Source of the DNA: an uncultured Mollicutes bacterium
GTDB lineage: Bacteria > Bacillota_I > Bacilli_A > RFN20 > CAG-826
Reading direction: 5' to 3'
Length of the DNA: 13,589 nucleotides
Assembly: GCA_937893635.1 (NCBI GenBank)
Contig: CALBGF010000143.1
Coordinates: 1-13,589, forward strand
The translations under genes were made by a program, and so were the position numbers. A model generated the notes under the pieces. That model searched no databases, was not told the DNA's origin, and was given only the letters and a program-made list of their open reading frames with translations. Positions 1 through 8,167 of this stretch are shown piece after piece. Within the stretch, counting starts at the first letter, position 1. Each line of letters starts with the position of its first letter.

Positions 1-18
1 CTTTATAATGAAAAACCT

Positions 19-36
19 ATTTAATATTTTGGCTAA
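19..36 (+). promoter_or_regulatory. Conserved 18-bp upstream box, candidate activator site (copy 1)
   Basis: The sequence ATTTAATATTTTGGCTAA occurs here and again, identical over 18 bases, at 1649-1666. In both places it begins exactly 55 bases before the -10 hexamer, while the DNA between is mostly different. Fixed spacing at about -67 to -50 from the expected transcription start is typical of an activator site. It is asymmetric, as AraC-family sites often are, and an AraC-type regulator is encoded in this window. The assignment to that regulator is inference. Confidence 0.6.
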
Positions 37-68
37 CAAATTGATAAAACATAAATTCATATATTTTC

Positions 69-80
69 TTTGATAAAATA
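69..80 (+). promoter_or_regulatory. -10 region of the first surface-protein promoter
   Basis: The stretch TTTGATAAAATA contains the -10-like hexamer TAAAAT at 74-79. The equivalent stretch TTTGATACAATA lies at 1699-1710. No good -35 hexamer is found 16-18 bases upstream; a TTGATA at 41-46 is too far away (27 bases). A weak or absent -35 fits a promoter that needs an activator bound at the upstream box. Confidence 0.55.
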
Positions 81-89
81 TTAGCAAAG

Positions 90-103
90 CGAAAGCGCTT
101 TAC
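90..103 (+). promoter_or_regulatory. LacI/CcpA-type operator (cre-like) over the transcription start region
   Basis: CGAAAGCGCTTTAC is centred on the palindrome AAAGCGCTTT at 92-101 and matches 11 of 14 positions of the idealised operator TGAAAGCGCTTTCA of LacI/GalR-family repressors, including CcpA cre sites. It lies just downstream of the -10 and upstream of the ribosome site, a position where a bound repressor would block transcription. Whether CcpA or a dedicated LacI-family protein binds cannot be told; no such gene is in the window. Confidence 0.7.
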
Positions 104-120
104 ATAGAAAGGTGAAGATT

Positions 121-1539
121 ATGAAAAAAATTAATTTTATAGTTTTAGGAATGCTTCTTGCTAGCGGATTAGCTCTTACTAGTGGAAGTAAAGTAATAGC
201 CAAAGCAGAAAATGGCAATGTTGCAATTAATAATTTTGAAGCTTGGAAATTTGCTGCTGGTTGGGAAACTAGTCAAGTATACACTAATGAAGGAGTTAAA
301 GTAACTGTTCCAGGAGCAGATACAAAAGGAGATAGTGCTTGGCAATATTCCGCTGAACTACCAGCTAATGATAGCCGTGATGCATTTAGTTTTGATGCTA
401 GTGATTCTTTAACTTTAGAAATTTTAGTAAAAATGTATGACGCTAGCACTAGCACACAATTATCTGAATCTGTTAATGATGGTGGCGGTGCATTAGAATT
501 TTATTTTACAAATTCAAGCACAAATAAAGACTTTGCAATGTTAAGAATATGGGCTAATTCTGGTGGATGGACAAATGCTGATCATTCATTCGAAATATAT
601 AATATAGTTAATGATTCAACAGTTTGGACAAGCCAAAAAGCTGCTGATTACTGGGTAAAAGGTGATGCCGCTGGTAATAATAAATTTACACTTGTATTTG
701 ATAAAGAAAATATTATTTCTTCATATGTTGGTGGTAATGATTCCCTTGTAGCTTTAGGAAATTCAACATTTATTGAGACTGCTAAAACCGCTATTAGTGA
801 TGCAAGTGGAGTTTATGTACGTGTAAAAGGTAGTAATGGTTTCACTAAAAATACTGATGTAACACTTTGCTCAATTAATGGTCAATCTTTAGCTAATGAT
901 GGTACAAATTTCGTAGATGATGTTGCGCCAGTGTTCACTAAATCAAGTTTAGCAAAAGTAGCAGGGGAAGTTCCTGCTTATCAAGAATATGAAATTCCAG
1001 CTGAAGCAAATGATTTATTTGGTAGTGTTGCTTATGCAATTTCAGTAGATGGAAATGAAAAAGTAGAAGGAAAAAAATTCACACCTACACCAGGAAATCA
1101 TGAAGTAACATTATATGCAATAGATTTAGGTGGAAATGTTACTAGTAAATCATTTACATTTAACGCTACTTATAGCGCTGCTACATTCATTGATGAATGG
1201 CATAGTTTAAGAGTTGATGGTAGCATTTGTGAAATGTTAAGTGATGGCAATGTTTCTAAATTAGAAGAGATGTTTGCTAAGTTTGATGCCTTTGATGCTT
1301 CTAGCCAAGAAACAATTAGAGATACTATTGATATTGATGATGTTAAAATTGGTGAAACAATGGATTATTTAAAAATGATGTTAGCAAATAAAGCAAATAA
1401 AACTAATAGCACTAATCAATCGATTGTTAATATTGCAAAAGAAGATGTTGCAACTACATCAATTGTCTTATTGTTGGCATTAGGTATTATACCAGTTGTA
1501 GGATATTTCTTAATTTCTAAAAAAAGAAAAGAAATTTAA
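121..1539 (+). CDS. Secreted membrane-anchored protein with lectin-like and Ig-like domains
   Basis: Predicted extracellular protein of 472 residues with no recognised enzyme motif; probably a surface binding protein. Residues 1-29 form a signal peptide (Lys-rich start, hydrophobic core, likely cleavage near AKA-EN). Residues about 30-265 look like a beta-sandwich of concanavalin-lectin or carbohydrate-binding type, closing with SINGQSLAND (251-260). Residues about 268-350 resemble an Ig/cadherin-like repeat, about 356-430 a helical segment, and about 446-466 a membrane span followed by KKRKEI, so the chain stays tethered outside. No LPXTG sorting motif is seen. The ATG at 121 is chosen over the GTG at 112 because GAAAGG (107-112) is well spaced before it and the GTG sits inside that ribosome site. 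The N-terminal and Ig-like parts are clearly paralogous to the next gene. It has its own promoter and terminator, so it is probably transcribed alone. The fold assignment is by pattern only. Confidence 0.8.
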   Translation: MKKINFIVLGMLLASGLALTSGSKVIAKAENGNVAINNFEAWKFAAGWETSQVYTNEGVKVTVPGADTKGDSAWQYSAELPANDSRDAFSFDASDSLTLEILVKMYDASTSTQLSESVNDGGGALEFYFTNSSTNKDFAMLRIWANSGGWTNADHSFEIYNIVNDSTVWTSQKAADYWVKGDAAGNNKFTLVFDKENIISSYVGGNDSLVALGNSTFIETAKTAISDASGVYVRVKGSNGFTKNTDVTLCSINGQSLANDGTNFVDDVAPVFTKSSLAKVAGEVPAYQEYEIPAEANDLFGSVAYAISVDGNEKVEGKKFTPTPGNHEVTLYAIDLGGNVTSKSFTFNATYSAATFIDEWHSLRVDGSICEMLSDGNVSKLEEMFAKFDAFDASSQETIRDTIDIDDVKIGETMDYLKMMLANKANKTNSTNQSIVNIAKEDVATTSIVLLLALGIIPVVGYFLISKKRKEI

Positions 1540-1559
1540 TTAGTTAAAAATTAATACTT

Positions 1560-1597
1560 GAGCATGTATGAATAAACATATGTGCTCTTTTATTTTA
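1560..1597 (+). terminator. Rho-independent terminator
   Basis: An 11-bp stem (GAGCATGTATG at 1560-1570 with CATATGTGCTC at 1577-1587, including two G-T pairs) with a six-base loop AATAAA is followed by a T-rich run from 1588. It begins 20 bases after the stop of the preceding gene and separates it from the next operon. The DNA from here to 1648 holds no gene. Confidence 0.88.
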
Positions 1598-1648
1598 CTT
1601 ATCGTTAAATAATAAAATAAACTTAATTAAGAAAAAGTTATATTTTCG

Positions 1649-1666
1649 ATTTAATATTTTGGCTAA
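1649..1666 (+). promoter_or_regulatory. Conserved 18-bp upstream box, candidate activator site (copy 2)
   Basis: This is an exact repeat of the 18 bases at 19-36, again starting 55 bases before the -10 hexamer (1704). The flanking DNA and the spacer differ in most positions, so selection on the box is more likely than a recent duplication of the whole region. Confidence 0.6.
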
Positions 1667-1698
1667 AAAAAGAGCATTTTATGTATGATATTAACTGA

Positions 1699-1710
1699 TT
1701 TGATACAATA
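1699..1710 (+). promoter_or_regulatory. -10 region of the main operon promoter
   Basis: TTTGATACAATA contains TACAAT at 1704-1709, one base from the TATAAT consensus. As in the first promoter, no convincing -35 lies 16-18 bases upstream. It probably drives the whole run of genes from 1767 to 13072, since no terminator or wide gap interrupts that run. Confidence 0.6.
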
Positions 1711-1724
1711 TATCTAAGGAAAAG

Positions 1725-1738
1725 CGTAAGCGCTTTAA
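1725..1738 (+). promoter_or_regulatory. LacI/CcpA-type operator (cre-like) of the main operon
   Basis: CGTAAGCGCTTTAA is centred on the palindrome AAGCGCTT at 1728-1735 and closely matches the operator at 90-103. It lies between the -10 and the ribosome site. Its centre is 27.5 bases from the start of the -10 hexamer, compared with 22.5 in the first promoter, a shift of 5 bases. Confidence 0.7.
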
Positions 1739-1766
1739 TAAATTAAAGAAAGGACTTTTGCACTTT

Positions 1767-4712
1767 ATGAAAAAATTATTTATAAGTTTGCTAGCAATTT
1801 TATTTGTTGGCTGTATTGGAACGATTGATAATTATTCAACAACCGTGATAAGTCATGCGGCAAATAATGAAGTAGCACTTAGTGAAATACCAGTTTCAAC
1901 ATTTGCAGGTGGCTCAGGAACAAATGTAAGTTACTCTAACGATGGAGTTAAAATGTTAATTAGTGGCGCTGACACAAGTGGCACAGCTGATGCTTGGAGA
2001 AATTATGCTGTTATTCCAAGTGTTAATAGCAGTAAAACATTTTCTCTAGCTAACAATGATAAAATAAGCATTGAAATATCCGCTAAACTATTTGATGCTA
2101 CTGGAAATAAAATAACCCAATCTCAAGGATCAGATTTAAAAGGTAGTGATGCTTTAGATATTTATATTTTTAAAGCAGGAAGCGAAAATCAACTTGGATT
2201 ATTAAGAATCTGGACTAATGCTTGGGGATCTAGAAATGGTAATCATTCTTATCATTTGTATGGTAATGGTTGGGACAATCAAGGCACTGGCTTAGCTATT
2301 ATGGGTGATGCTACAGAAGATTCAAGTTTCTTTATTCAATTAGACAAAGAAAACTTTATTTCCTCTTATGTAAGCGGACAAGAAGGTATTGTACCACTAG
2401 GAACTAGTAGTATTATTAGTGATCGTAAAGAAGCTTTAAAAGGTATTGATCAAGTTTATTTTAAGATTCAAGGTGAAAATGGATTTACAAATGAAACACA
2501 AATTACAATTAAATCAATAAACGGACAATCACTAGCTAATGATGGAACAAGCTTTATTGATGATGTTGCTCCAACTTTTAACAATGCTTCAGTTAATAAA
2601 ACTTTAATGATTAACGAGCCTTATGAAATTCCAGTTGAAGCAAATGATGTATTAAGTGATGTCACTTATAAAGTGCGTATTGATGGTGTAGAGACTGATG
2701 GTAAAACATTTACACCAACAACTAAAGGAACAATGAATGTTACACTTATTGCTATTGATAGTGTTGGTAACACAAGTGAAAAAGAATTTACTTTTGAGAT
2801 AAGTGATGGAATTGAAAAACCAACTATTGTTTCTTTACCTACTATAAATGATTTTGTTATTAATCCTTTAACTTATTTAACATTTGATAAACCTGTTATA
2901 GAAGATGCAACTGGAGCAGCCAAAACTATCCTAAAAATGTATGATAGCGAAGATAACTTAGTTGCAACAATGGAAGAAAATAGTGACCATAAATTTACTT
3001 ATTATGTTGATGGTTCATTTGTTGGAGGTACTTATAAATTAGTTTATGAAGTCTCTAACTCAGCAGGAACAACAATCTCAGAACCAATTAATTTTAATGT
3101 TGAATTAAAAGCTAAAGATAAAGTTCCTTTTATTTCAACCGATACTTCGAATATGTTTGCAGAATATGTAGATTCTGGCATTGCTTTATCATCTAGTGAT
3201 AATTTTAAACAATATAATTTAGGTGTATTTGATTTAGATGAAGAATTTAATATAAAATTTATCGTAAATAGTAAAACGATTAATGGACTAAATAATGATA
3301 CAAACTATGTGAATTTAATTCTTGTAAGTGAAGAAAATGAAAATATTGTTTTAATGTATCGAGTTTGGATTGACCATTCTGGTCCAGATCGTTCCACTAA
3401 TGTGTATATATCAACAGATGGAGGAATAAATTACACTGATATTCCTGAAACCGGTTGGATTTCACGTAATGTTGATAATATCGAAGGTTGTTATCACATG
3501 GGATTTAATAAAGATGATACCTTCTTTGGAGAAAGAACAGGCGGACTTCAACGTGTTGATAGAGCATATGATCAACTTAATAGTATATTTAGTTCTTTAA
3601 CAAGTAAAAAATTTAGTGTAAGACTAGAAACATCTAAGTTAGGAGCGGGCTCTATTAGTAATTTTGAAATGATTGTTAAGGAAATTAATGGACAAAGTTT
3701 TACTAAACCAATTACTTGGAACAATATAGATTTAAATGTTAAAACAAACATCCCAGAAAGTATTTCTTTAAATGATAAACTTGATATAAGTGTTTACGCT
3801 AAAGATATTCAAGGTAATGAAGAAGTAAAATTAAATATTATTGATCCTAATGGAGAAACAATTGTTATTGATGTTAGTGATGGAATAGTAAATTATGAAT
3901 TTAATAAATTAGGCGTTTATAAATTAACATTTGTGGCAAAAGGTACAAATGGAGTAGAAGTAAAAAAAGAATTTAGTATTACTTGTAAAAGCACTACTAG
4001 CGCAATTGAAATACAAGTTGATGGTAAATATGAAGCAATCTATGATTTAAATTCAGAAGTTAAAATATTAGGTGCTACTTATAGTGATAATGTTGTTAAT
4101 TCTTCAATTAATGTTATTAAACCTAATGGAGAAAAAGTTAGTGTTACCGCGAATGAAGATTATAAATTTGATAAACCAGGCATTTATAAAATTGTGTATG
4201 TAGCCATGGATAATGCGGAACCAACACCAAATAGTGCAACTAAAGAATTTATAATTAATATTCCAGATACTTTAAAGCCAGTTGTGGAAGTTAATCTTAA
4301 AGATTCTTATAATGTTAATGATGAAGTTAAATTAGATATAAAAGTAACTGATGATAGTGAATATGATGTAACTGTTACATTAACTAAACCTGATGGAACA
4401 AGTGAAAAAGCCACTAATAAAGATGAATTTGTTTATAAAGTTACAATTGAAGGAAAATACACGGTTAAAGTAGTTGTAGAAGATATATATGGAAATAAAG
4501 AAACAGTTACAAAAGAATTTAATGTCTTACCTTCTAAAAATAATGATAATAATAACTCTTCTAATTTAGGATTAATTTTAGGAATTAGTGGTACTGTAGT
4601 TGTTATTATTGCTGGAGGAATTATAACTTTCACTTTACTAAAAAAGAAAAAAGTAACAAAAAATGAAGAACTAGCGTCAAATGAAGATAATTTAGATGCT
4701 AAGAAGGAGTAG
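1767..4712 (+). CDS. Large secreted membrane-anchored protein with two lectin-like and several Ig-like domains
   Basis: Predicted tethered extracellular binding protein of 981 residues. After a signal peptide (residues 1 to about 34, likely cleavage at SHA-AN; a weaker lipobox-like FVGC ends at Cys16) come a lectin-like domain to about 260, an Ig/cadherin-like repeat (268-350), a second Ig-like segment (352-450), a second lectin-like domain (about 453-655), and three further Ig-like repeats (about 647-742, 743-834, 835-925). An Asn/Ser linker leads to a membrane span (934-958) and a KKKK stop-transfer tail. Each lectin-like domain ends with INGQS (251-255 and 640-644), as does the domain in the preceding paralogue. 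The Ig-like repeats share a Gly-x-Tyr-(Lys)-x-x-(Tyr/Phe)-x-Ala type ending. The ATG at 1767 is preferred over TTG 1758, which lies only 3 bases after AAAGGA (1749-1754), although the 12-base spacing to the ATG is a little long. It is the first gene of the operon. No catalytic motif is recognised. Confidence 0.82.
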   Translation: MKKLFISLLAILFVGCIGTIDNYSTTVISHAANNEVALSEIPVSTFAGGSGTNVSYSNDGVKMLISGADTSGTADAWRNYAVIPSVNSSKTFSLANNDKISIEISAKLFDATGNKITQSQGSDLKGSDALDIYIFKAGSENQLGLLRIWTNAWGSRNGNHSYHLYGNGWDNQGTGLAIMGDATEDSSFFIQLDKENFISSYVSGQEGIVPLGTSSIISDRKEALKGIDQVYFKIQGENGFTNETQITIKSINGQSLANDGTSFIDDVAPTFNNASVNKTLMINEPYEIPVEANDVLSDVTYKVRIDGVETDGKTFTPTTKGTMNVTLIAIDSVGNTSEKEFTFEISDGIEKPTIVSLPTINDFVINPLTYLTFDKPVIEDATGAAKTILKMYDSEDNLVATMEENSDHKFTYYVDGSFVGGTYKLVYEVSNSAGTTISEPINFNVELKAKDKVPFISTDTSNMFAEYVDSGIALSSSDNFKQYNLGVFDLDEEFNIKFIVNSKTINGLNNDTNYVNLILVSEENENIVLMYRVWIDHSGPDRSTNVYISTDGGINYTDIPETGWISRNVDNIEGCYHMGFNKDDTFFGERTGGLQRVDRAYDQLNSIFSSLTSKKFSVRLETSKLGAGSISNFEMIVKEINGQSFTKPITWNNIDLNVKTNIPESISLNDKLDISVYAKDIQGNEEVKLNIIDPNGETIVIDVSDGIVNYEFNKLGVYKLTFVAKGTNGVEVKKEFSITCKSTTSAIEIQVDGKYEAIYDLNSEVKILGATYSDNVVNSSINVIKPNGEKVSVTANEDYKFDKPGIYKIVYVAMDNAEPTPNSATKEFIINIPDTLKPVVEVNLKDSYNVNDEVKLDIKVTDDSEYDVTVTLTKPDGTSEKATNKDEFVYKVTIEGKYTVKVVVEDIYGNKETVTKEFNVLPSKNNDNNNSSNLGLILGISGTVVVIIAGGIITFTLLKKKKVTKNEELASNEDNLDAKKE

Positions 4713-4713
4713 T

Positions 4714-6441
4714 ATGAAAAATATTAAGAAAGTATCTTTATTGGTGTTATTAGGAATGTTAGCAAGTTGTAATAATACAAATTCAACTTCTAATTCCACA
4801 AAGCCAAGTAATAACACACCAAGTACATCAAATAATACTTCGATTGATGATCCAGATAAAAAAGCACCAATATATGATGGGAATGATGTCTTAGTTTCAG
4901 AGATTGTTAAAGATAATTATGGAAATCATATTAAAGTAAATGGTAAAGATTTCTTATTTATGGGTTCACAAATTCGTGTTGATGCGTTTATGAACTGCGA
5001 TAAATTATCATATGATGAAGTCGAATTACTATTTAAAGAAGCATCAAAACTTGGTGTAACCGTAGTGCAAATACCAATTGAATGGGCAAAACTAGAAATA
5101 GAACAAGACCAATTTGATTATACATTTTTATGGCATATGTTAACATTTGCTAATCGCTATAATTTAAAAATCGAATTATTATGGTTTGGTACAAATATGT
5201 GCGGAGATTCACATTCTTATACTGTTCCAGATTATATTTTAAGAGATGGCAAAACTTATCCAAAATTTGATGCCTTAAGAACAGGCGAATATTGGAATTA
5301 TTATGGTATTATGTGGTTTTTAGATTTTGATAATGAAAATTTAATGAACCGTGAAAGTAATGCGATAACCAAAATGATGGATTATATTTATGAATTTGAT
5401 TCTACCCATGAAGGCAAAAAACCTGTAATAGGTGTGCAAGTATTAAATGAACCAGATATTTTTGTAAGATTCCGTATTAGTCAACAAAATGTTTTATCAA
5501 GAGTTACAGGCATTAAAATGACTAGTGAAGAAGGTTATGAAAAAATATGTAATTCCTTAGATAAGTTAGGCAAAGCTGTTAAAAATAGCAAATATAAAGT
5601 ATATACACGTGTAAATTTTGCTAATTCAACAGGCGCGGATCAATTAAGTTCTGGAAATGGAATATATGATGGAGAAAAAGTTAAAAATGCTCCTGAATTT
5701 GTGACAAGAATTCATAATCTAGAAGGTATTGATATTGTTGGTGATGATTCTTATAACTCAAGTGTTAAAAATATTAAAGGTTTAGCATCGATGTTTGCGA
5801 CTAAAATTACTAACAATTTTGGTCATATCGCGGAAAATGATGGAAATTATTCTAATACTCCATCACTTATTTTAGCCGCAATGTCACAACACGCAGGTTA
5901 TTCAATTTATGATTTAATTACTTCGCCATTCTTTGTTAAAAATGGTTCTAGTAGTGTGGATCAAGGAGTTATGACTTTTAAAGAAAATTCCTTTAGTGAA
6001 TTTAATTATAAAGCTCATTATGAATCGACTAAAAATATTATTAATGGTTTAAAAGAAGTAAGCAGTGTTATTTATAATGTTAGTAATGAAGACTTTGCTT
6101 GCTTTAATATAAAAAGTGATTATCCAAGCGAAAGCATATCGCAAAATATTAATACCACTAATGCGAGCATAACATTTAATACTTCTAAGAGTGCGATTGG
6201 ATATGCGCTTGATACTGGTAACACAATTGATATTTATGTGACTAATGATAGTGAAGTAACATTAGGCAATATTAATATCAATGATATATCCATTGGTCAC
6301 TATATCGATAATGAATTTAATAAAGTAGAAGAAGTTAATAAAGATAATAAAATAACACTTAAAGCAAACACTTTATATCATGTTACTTATAGTGGAACAA
6401 CTAAATTAGCTTCATCAACTTGGGATAATATTGGAGGTTAA
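4714..6441 (+). CDS. Lipoprotein glycoside hydrolase, clan GH-A type (GH35/GH42-like)
   Basis: Probable surface-attached glycosidase of 575 residues. Residues 1-19 are a lipoprotein signal ending in LASC (Cys19), followed by a Ser/Thr/Asn-rich linker to about 45. The body reads as a TIM barrel: EWAKLEIEQDQFDY resembles the beta-strand-2 region of GH35/GH42-like enzymes, LLWFGTN follows at 155-161, and QVLNEPD at 242-248 places the clan's acid/base at Asn245-Glu246. Glu374 in HIAENDG (371-377) is the likely nucleophile; the 128-residue gap suits the clan. The last 130 or so residues look like a beta domain. It may belong to the DUF4978/DUF5597-type relatives of GH42, but the family is recalled, not tested, and the substrate is unknown. 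The start at 4714 is chosen over the ATG at 4696 because it gives a clean lipoprotein signal and follows AAGGAG (4704-4709), though the spacing is short. It begins 1 base after the upstream stop, suggesting coupled translation. Confidence 0.78.
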   Translation: MKNIKKVSLLVLLGMLASCNNTNSTSNSTKPSNNTPSTSNNTSIDDPDKKAPIYDGNDVLVSEIVKDNYGNHIKVNGKDFLFMGSQIRVDAFMNCDKLSYDEVELLFKEASKLGVTVVQIPIEWAKLEIEQDQFDYTFLWHMLTFANRYNLKIELLWFGTNMCGDSHSYTVPDYILRDGKTYPKFDALRTGEYWNYYGIMWFLDFDNENLMNRESNAITKMMDYIYEFDSTHEGKKPVIGVQVLNEPDIFVRFRISQQNVLSRVTGIKMTSEEGYEKICNSLDKLGKAVKNSKYKVYTRVNFANSTGADQLSSGNGIYDGEKVKNAPEFVTRIHNLEGIDIVGDDSYNSSVKNIKGLASMFATKITNNFGHIAENDGNYSNTPSLILAAMSQHAGYSIYDLITSPFFVKNGSSSVDQGVMTFKENSFSEFNYKAHYESTKNIINGLKEVSSVIYNVSNEDFACFNIKSDYPSESISQNINTTNASITFNTSKSAIGYALDTGNTIDIYVTNDSEVTLGNININDISIGHYIDNEFNKVEEVNKDNKITLKANTLYHVTYSGTTKLASSTWDNIGG

Positions 6442-6445
6442 AGTT

Positions 6446-8113
6446 ATGAAAAATATAAAATATTTAATTTTACCTTTAATGCTTCTTAGCATGTGTAGTT
6501 GTGATACAGGTAGTAATACAAGTAATAATACTAATAAAAATAACGATATTATTGATAACAAAGATAATTTTGTAGCTCCTTACAAACAAAAAATGTCAGA
6601 AAGTGGCAAAGCAATATTAGTAAACCGCGATGATGTACCGCAAATTATCATTTCGTCCTTATTACGCACGGACTTATTTATCAATGCTGATTTTAAAAAA
6701 GCAAGCGAAATGGAAGATTACTTTGCTATTGCTAAAGAAACAAATATGAATACGATTGAACTTTCCATTATGTGGAGTCAAATCGAAAAAAGTTATGATA
6801 ATTATGATTTTAGCGATTTAAAGTATTATTTAGATTTTGCTAAAAAATATGATTTAAAAGTAAATTTAGAATGGTATGGAAGTTTTGTTGATGGGGAAAC
6901 TCATATGGTAAATGTACCAAGTTATATTAATGACTCATCAACTTATCCTGTTATTCAAGATATGTTTGATTTTGCTAATTTTGGAAGATGTAAAATCTTA
7001 GATTGGTCCAATACTAATTTACTTAACCGTGAAAGTAAAGCAATTTATGAGATGATGAATTATATTTATGATTGGAATAATGAAAATGATAATTATGATC
7101 CAGTTATAATGGTTCAAATTGGTCAAGGTGTTGATCGTTTCCAACGTTGGAGAGTTAAAGCTTATGATGTTAAAGATAGTTCTGGAGAAGCTTTAACTAG
7201 TGATTATGCTTGGTCGTTAGCGAAAACTTATTTAAATGAAGTAGGGAAAGGCGTTAAATATTCTAAATATAAAGCCTTAACTCGTGCAGAATTTTGTGAA
7301 CAAAATGCGGTCGTTAATTATGTTCGTGATATTAAAGATTTAGAATATATCGATATTGTTAGTCCAACATATTTACATGAAATTGCTTCAACTAAAAATG
7401 GTATTAAATCATTTAGCGATGAGTATAAAGAAATGTATTTAATGAATTCAGAAAACTGGGCATCTGATATTAACCATAAACAAACACTAGCGACATTTGC
7501 TATGGGCGCAAGTGGATATGTATCTTATCAACTTTCTTGTCCATTATATTATCCAGAATCCCCTAATGGTGCTTTGTATAAAAGATTAAATGAAGAAGGT
7601 TCGTCGTTAGAAGAAAAATTTATTGAAAATAATAAGCGCGCAACAGACACAAAAAGCATTAACAAAGCTTTATTAGATGCTTATGTTGGTGTTGCTAATG
7701 CGCCAAGAAGTAGATTTGCTAGTTTTGGACTTAATAATTTACTTAATAACAAAACTGGTGAAGAAAGAATTCAAAAAATCTATTTAAATAATGGCTTAAT
7801 GTTTAATTATTCTAATCCAAATGATGCATTAGGATTTGCGATTAGTGATGGAAAATATGTTTATGCCTATTCTTCAAAAGATGCAACTTTAGATATTACA
7901 AATTGTACCATTACAATTGCCCAAAGTGGCTCGTTTGATAAATTAGGAGATTGGAATTCTACTAAAGTTATATCGCTTGAAAATAACTCAAGATTAAATA
8001 TGGAAAGCAGCATTATTTATCGAATTAGAATTGCAAGTTTTAATGAATTACCAAGCGCTTCAACATTAAAAGAAAATGGTTATCTGTCTACTTTAGATAG
8101 TATTAGAGGTTAA
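6446..8113 (+). CDS. Lipoprotein GH-A-like paralogue lacking the usual acid/base Glu
   Basis: A 555-residue paralogue of the preceding gene, with the same order of parts: lipoprotein signal (probable lipid Cys19 in MCSC), Asn-rich linker, TIM-barrel-like body and C-terminal beta region. Shared stretches include the LxNRESxAIxxMMxYIY segment and the V-K-x-S-K-Y-K segment. Where the neighbour has QVLNEPDIF, this protein has QIGQGVDRF (224-232), so Asn-Glu becomes Gln227-Gly228. The likely nucleophile is kept as Glu336 in NSENWA (334-339). It may therefore be a binding protein, an enzyme using another acid/base, or a transglycosylase or hydrolase for a substrate needing no acid help. The start ATG at 6446 is set by GGAGG (6433-6437), 8 bases away inside the end of the previous gene; the TTG at 6431 is rejected. 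Family membership is well supported by the paralogue, catalytic status is not. Confidence 0.75.
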   Translation: MKNIKYLILPLMLLSMCSCDTGSNTSNNTNKNNDIIDNKDNFVAPYKQKMSESGKAILVNRDDVPQIIISSLLRTDLFINADFKKASEMEDYFAIAKETNMNTIELSIMWSQIEKSYDNYDFSDLKYYLDFAKKYDLKVNLEWYGSFVDGETHMVNVPSYINDSSTYPVIQDMFDFANFGRCKILDWSNTNLLNRESKAIYEMMNYIYDWNNENDNYDPVIMVQIGQGVDRFQRWRVKAYDVKDSSGEALTSDYAWSLAKTYLNEVGKGVKYSKYKALTRAEFCEQNAVVNYVRDIKDLEYIDIVSPTYLHEIASTKNGIKSFSDEYKEMYLMNSENWASDINHKQTLATFAMGASGYVSYQLSCPLYYPESPNGALYKRLNEEGSSLEEKFIENNKRATDTKSINKALLDAYVGVANAPRSRFASFGLNNLLNNKTGEERIQKIYLNNGLMFNYSNPNDALGFAISDGKYVYAYSSKDATLDITNCTITIAQSGSFDKLGDWNSTKVISLENNSRLNMESSIIYRIRIASFNELPSASTLKENGYLSTLDSIRG

Positions 8114-8167
8114 TAAAATCTTATTAATCAAAATAATTATCAAAAATGAAAATGTGTAGGTGAAATT

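Noticed and set aside
41..46. TTGATA as the -35 of the first promoter
   Set aside because: The spacer to the -10 at 74 would be 27 bases, far from the usual 16-18, and it has no counterpart in the second promoter.
1800..1815. Lipobox in the large surface protein (FVGC, Cys16)
   Set aside because: The hydrophobic part before it is short, -3 is Phe, and a good signal-peptidase I site (SHA-AN) and a C-terminal anchor exist; kept only as an alternative.
8110..8127. Perfect 7-bp inverted repeat TTAATAA/TTATTAA with a 4-base loop between the second GH-like gene and the fusion gene, as a terminator
   Set aside because: The stem is entirely A/T and no T-run follows, so it would be too weak to end transcription; the 54-base gap is still compatible with one operon.
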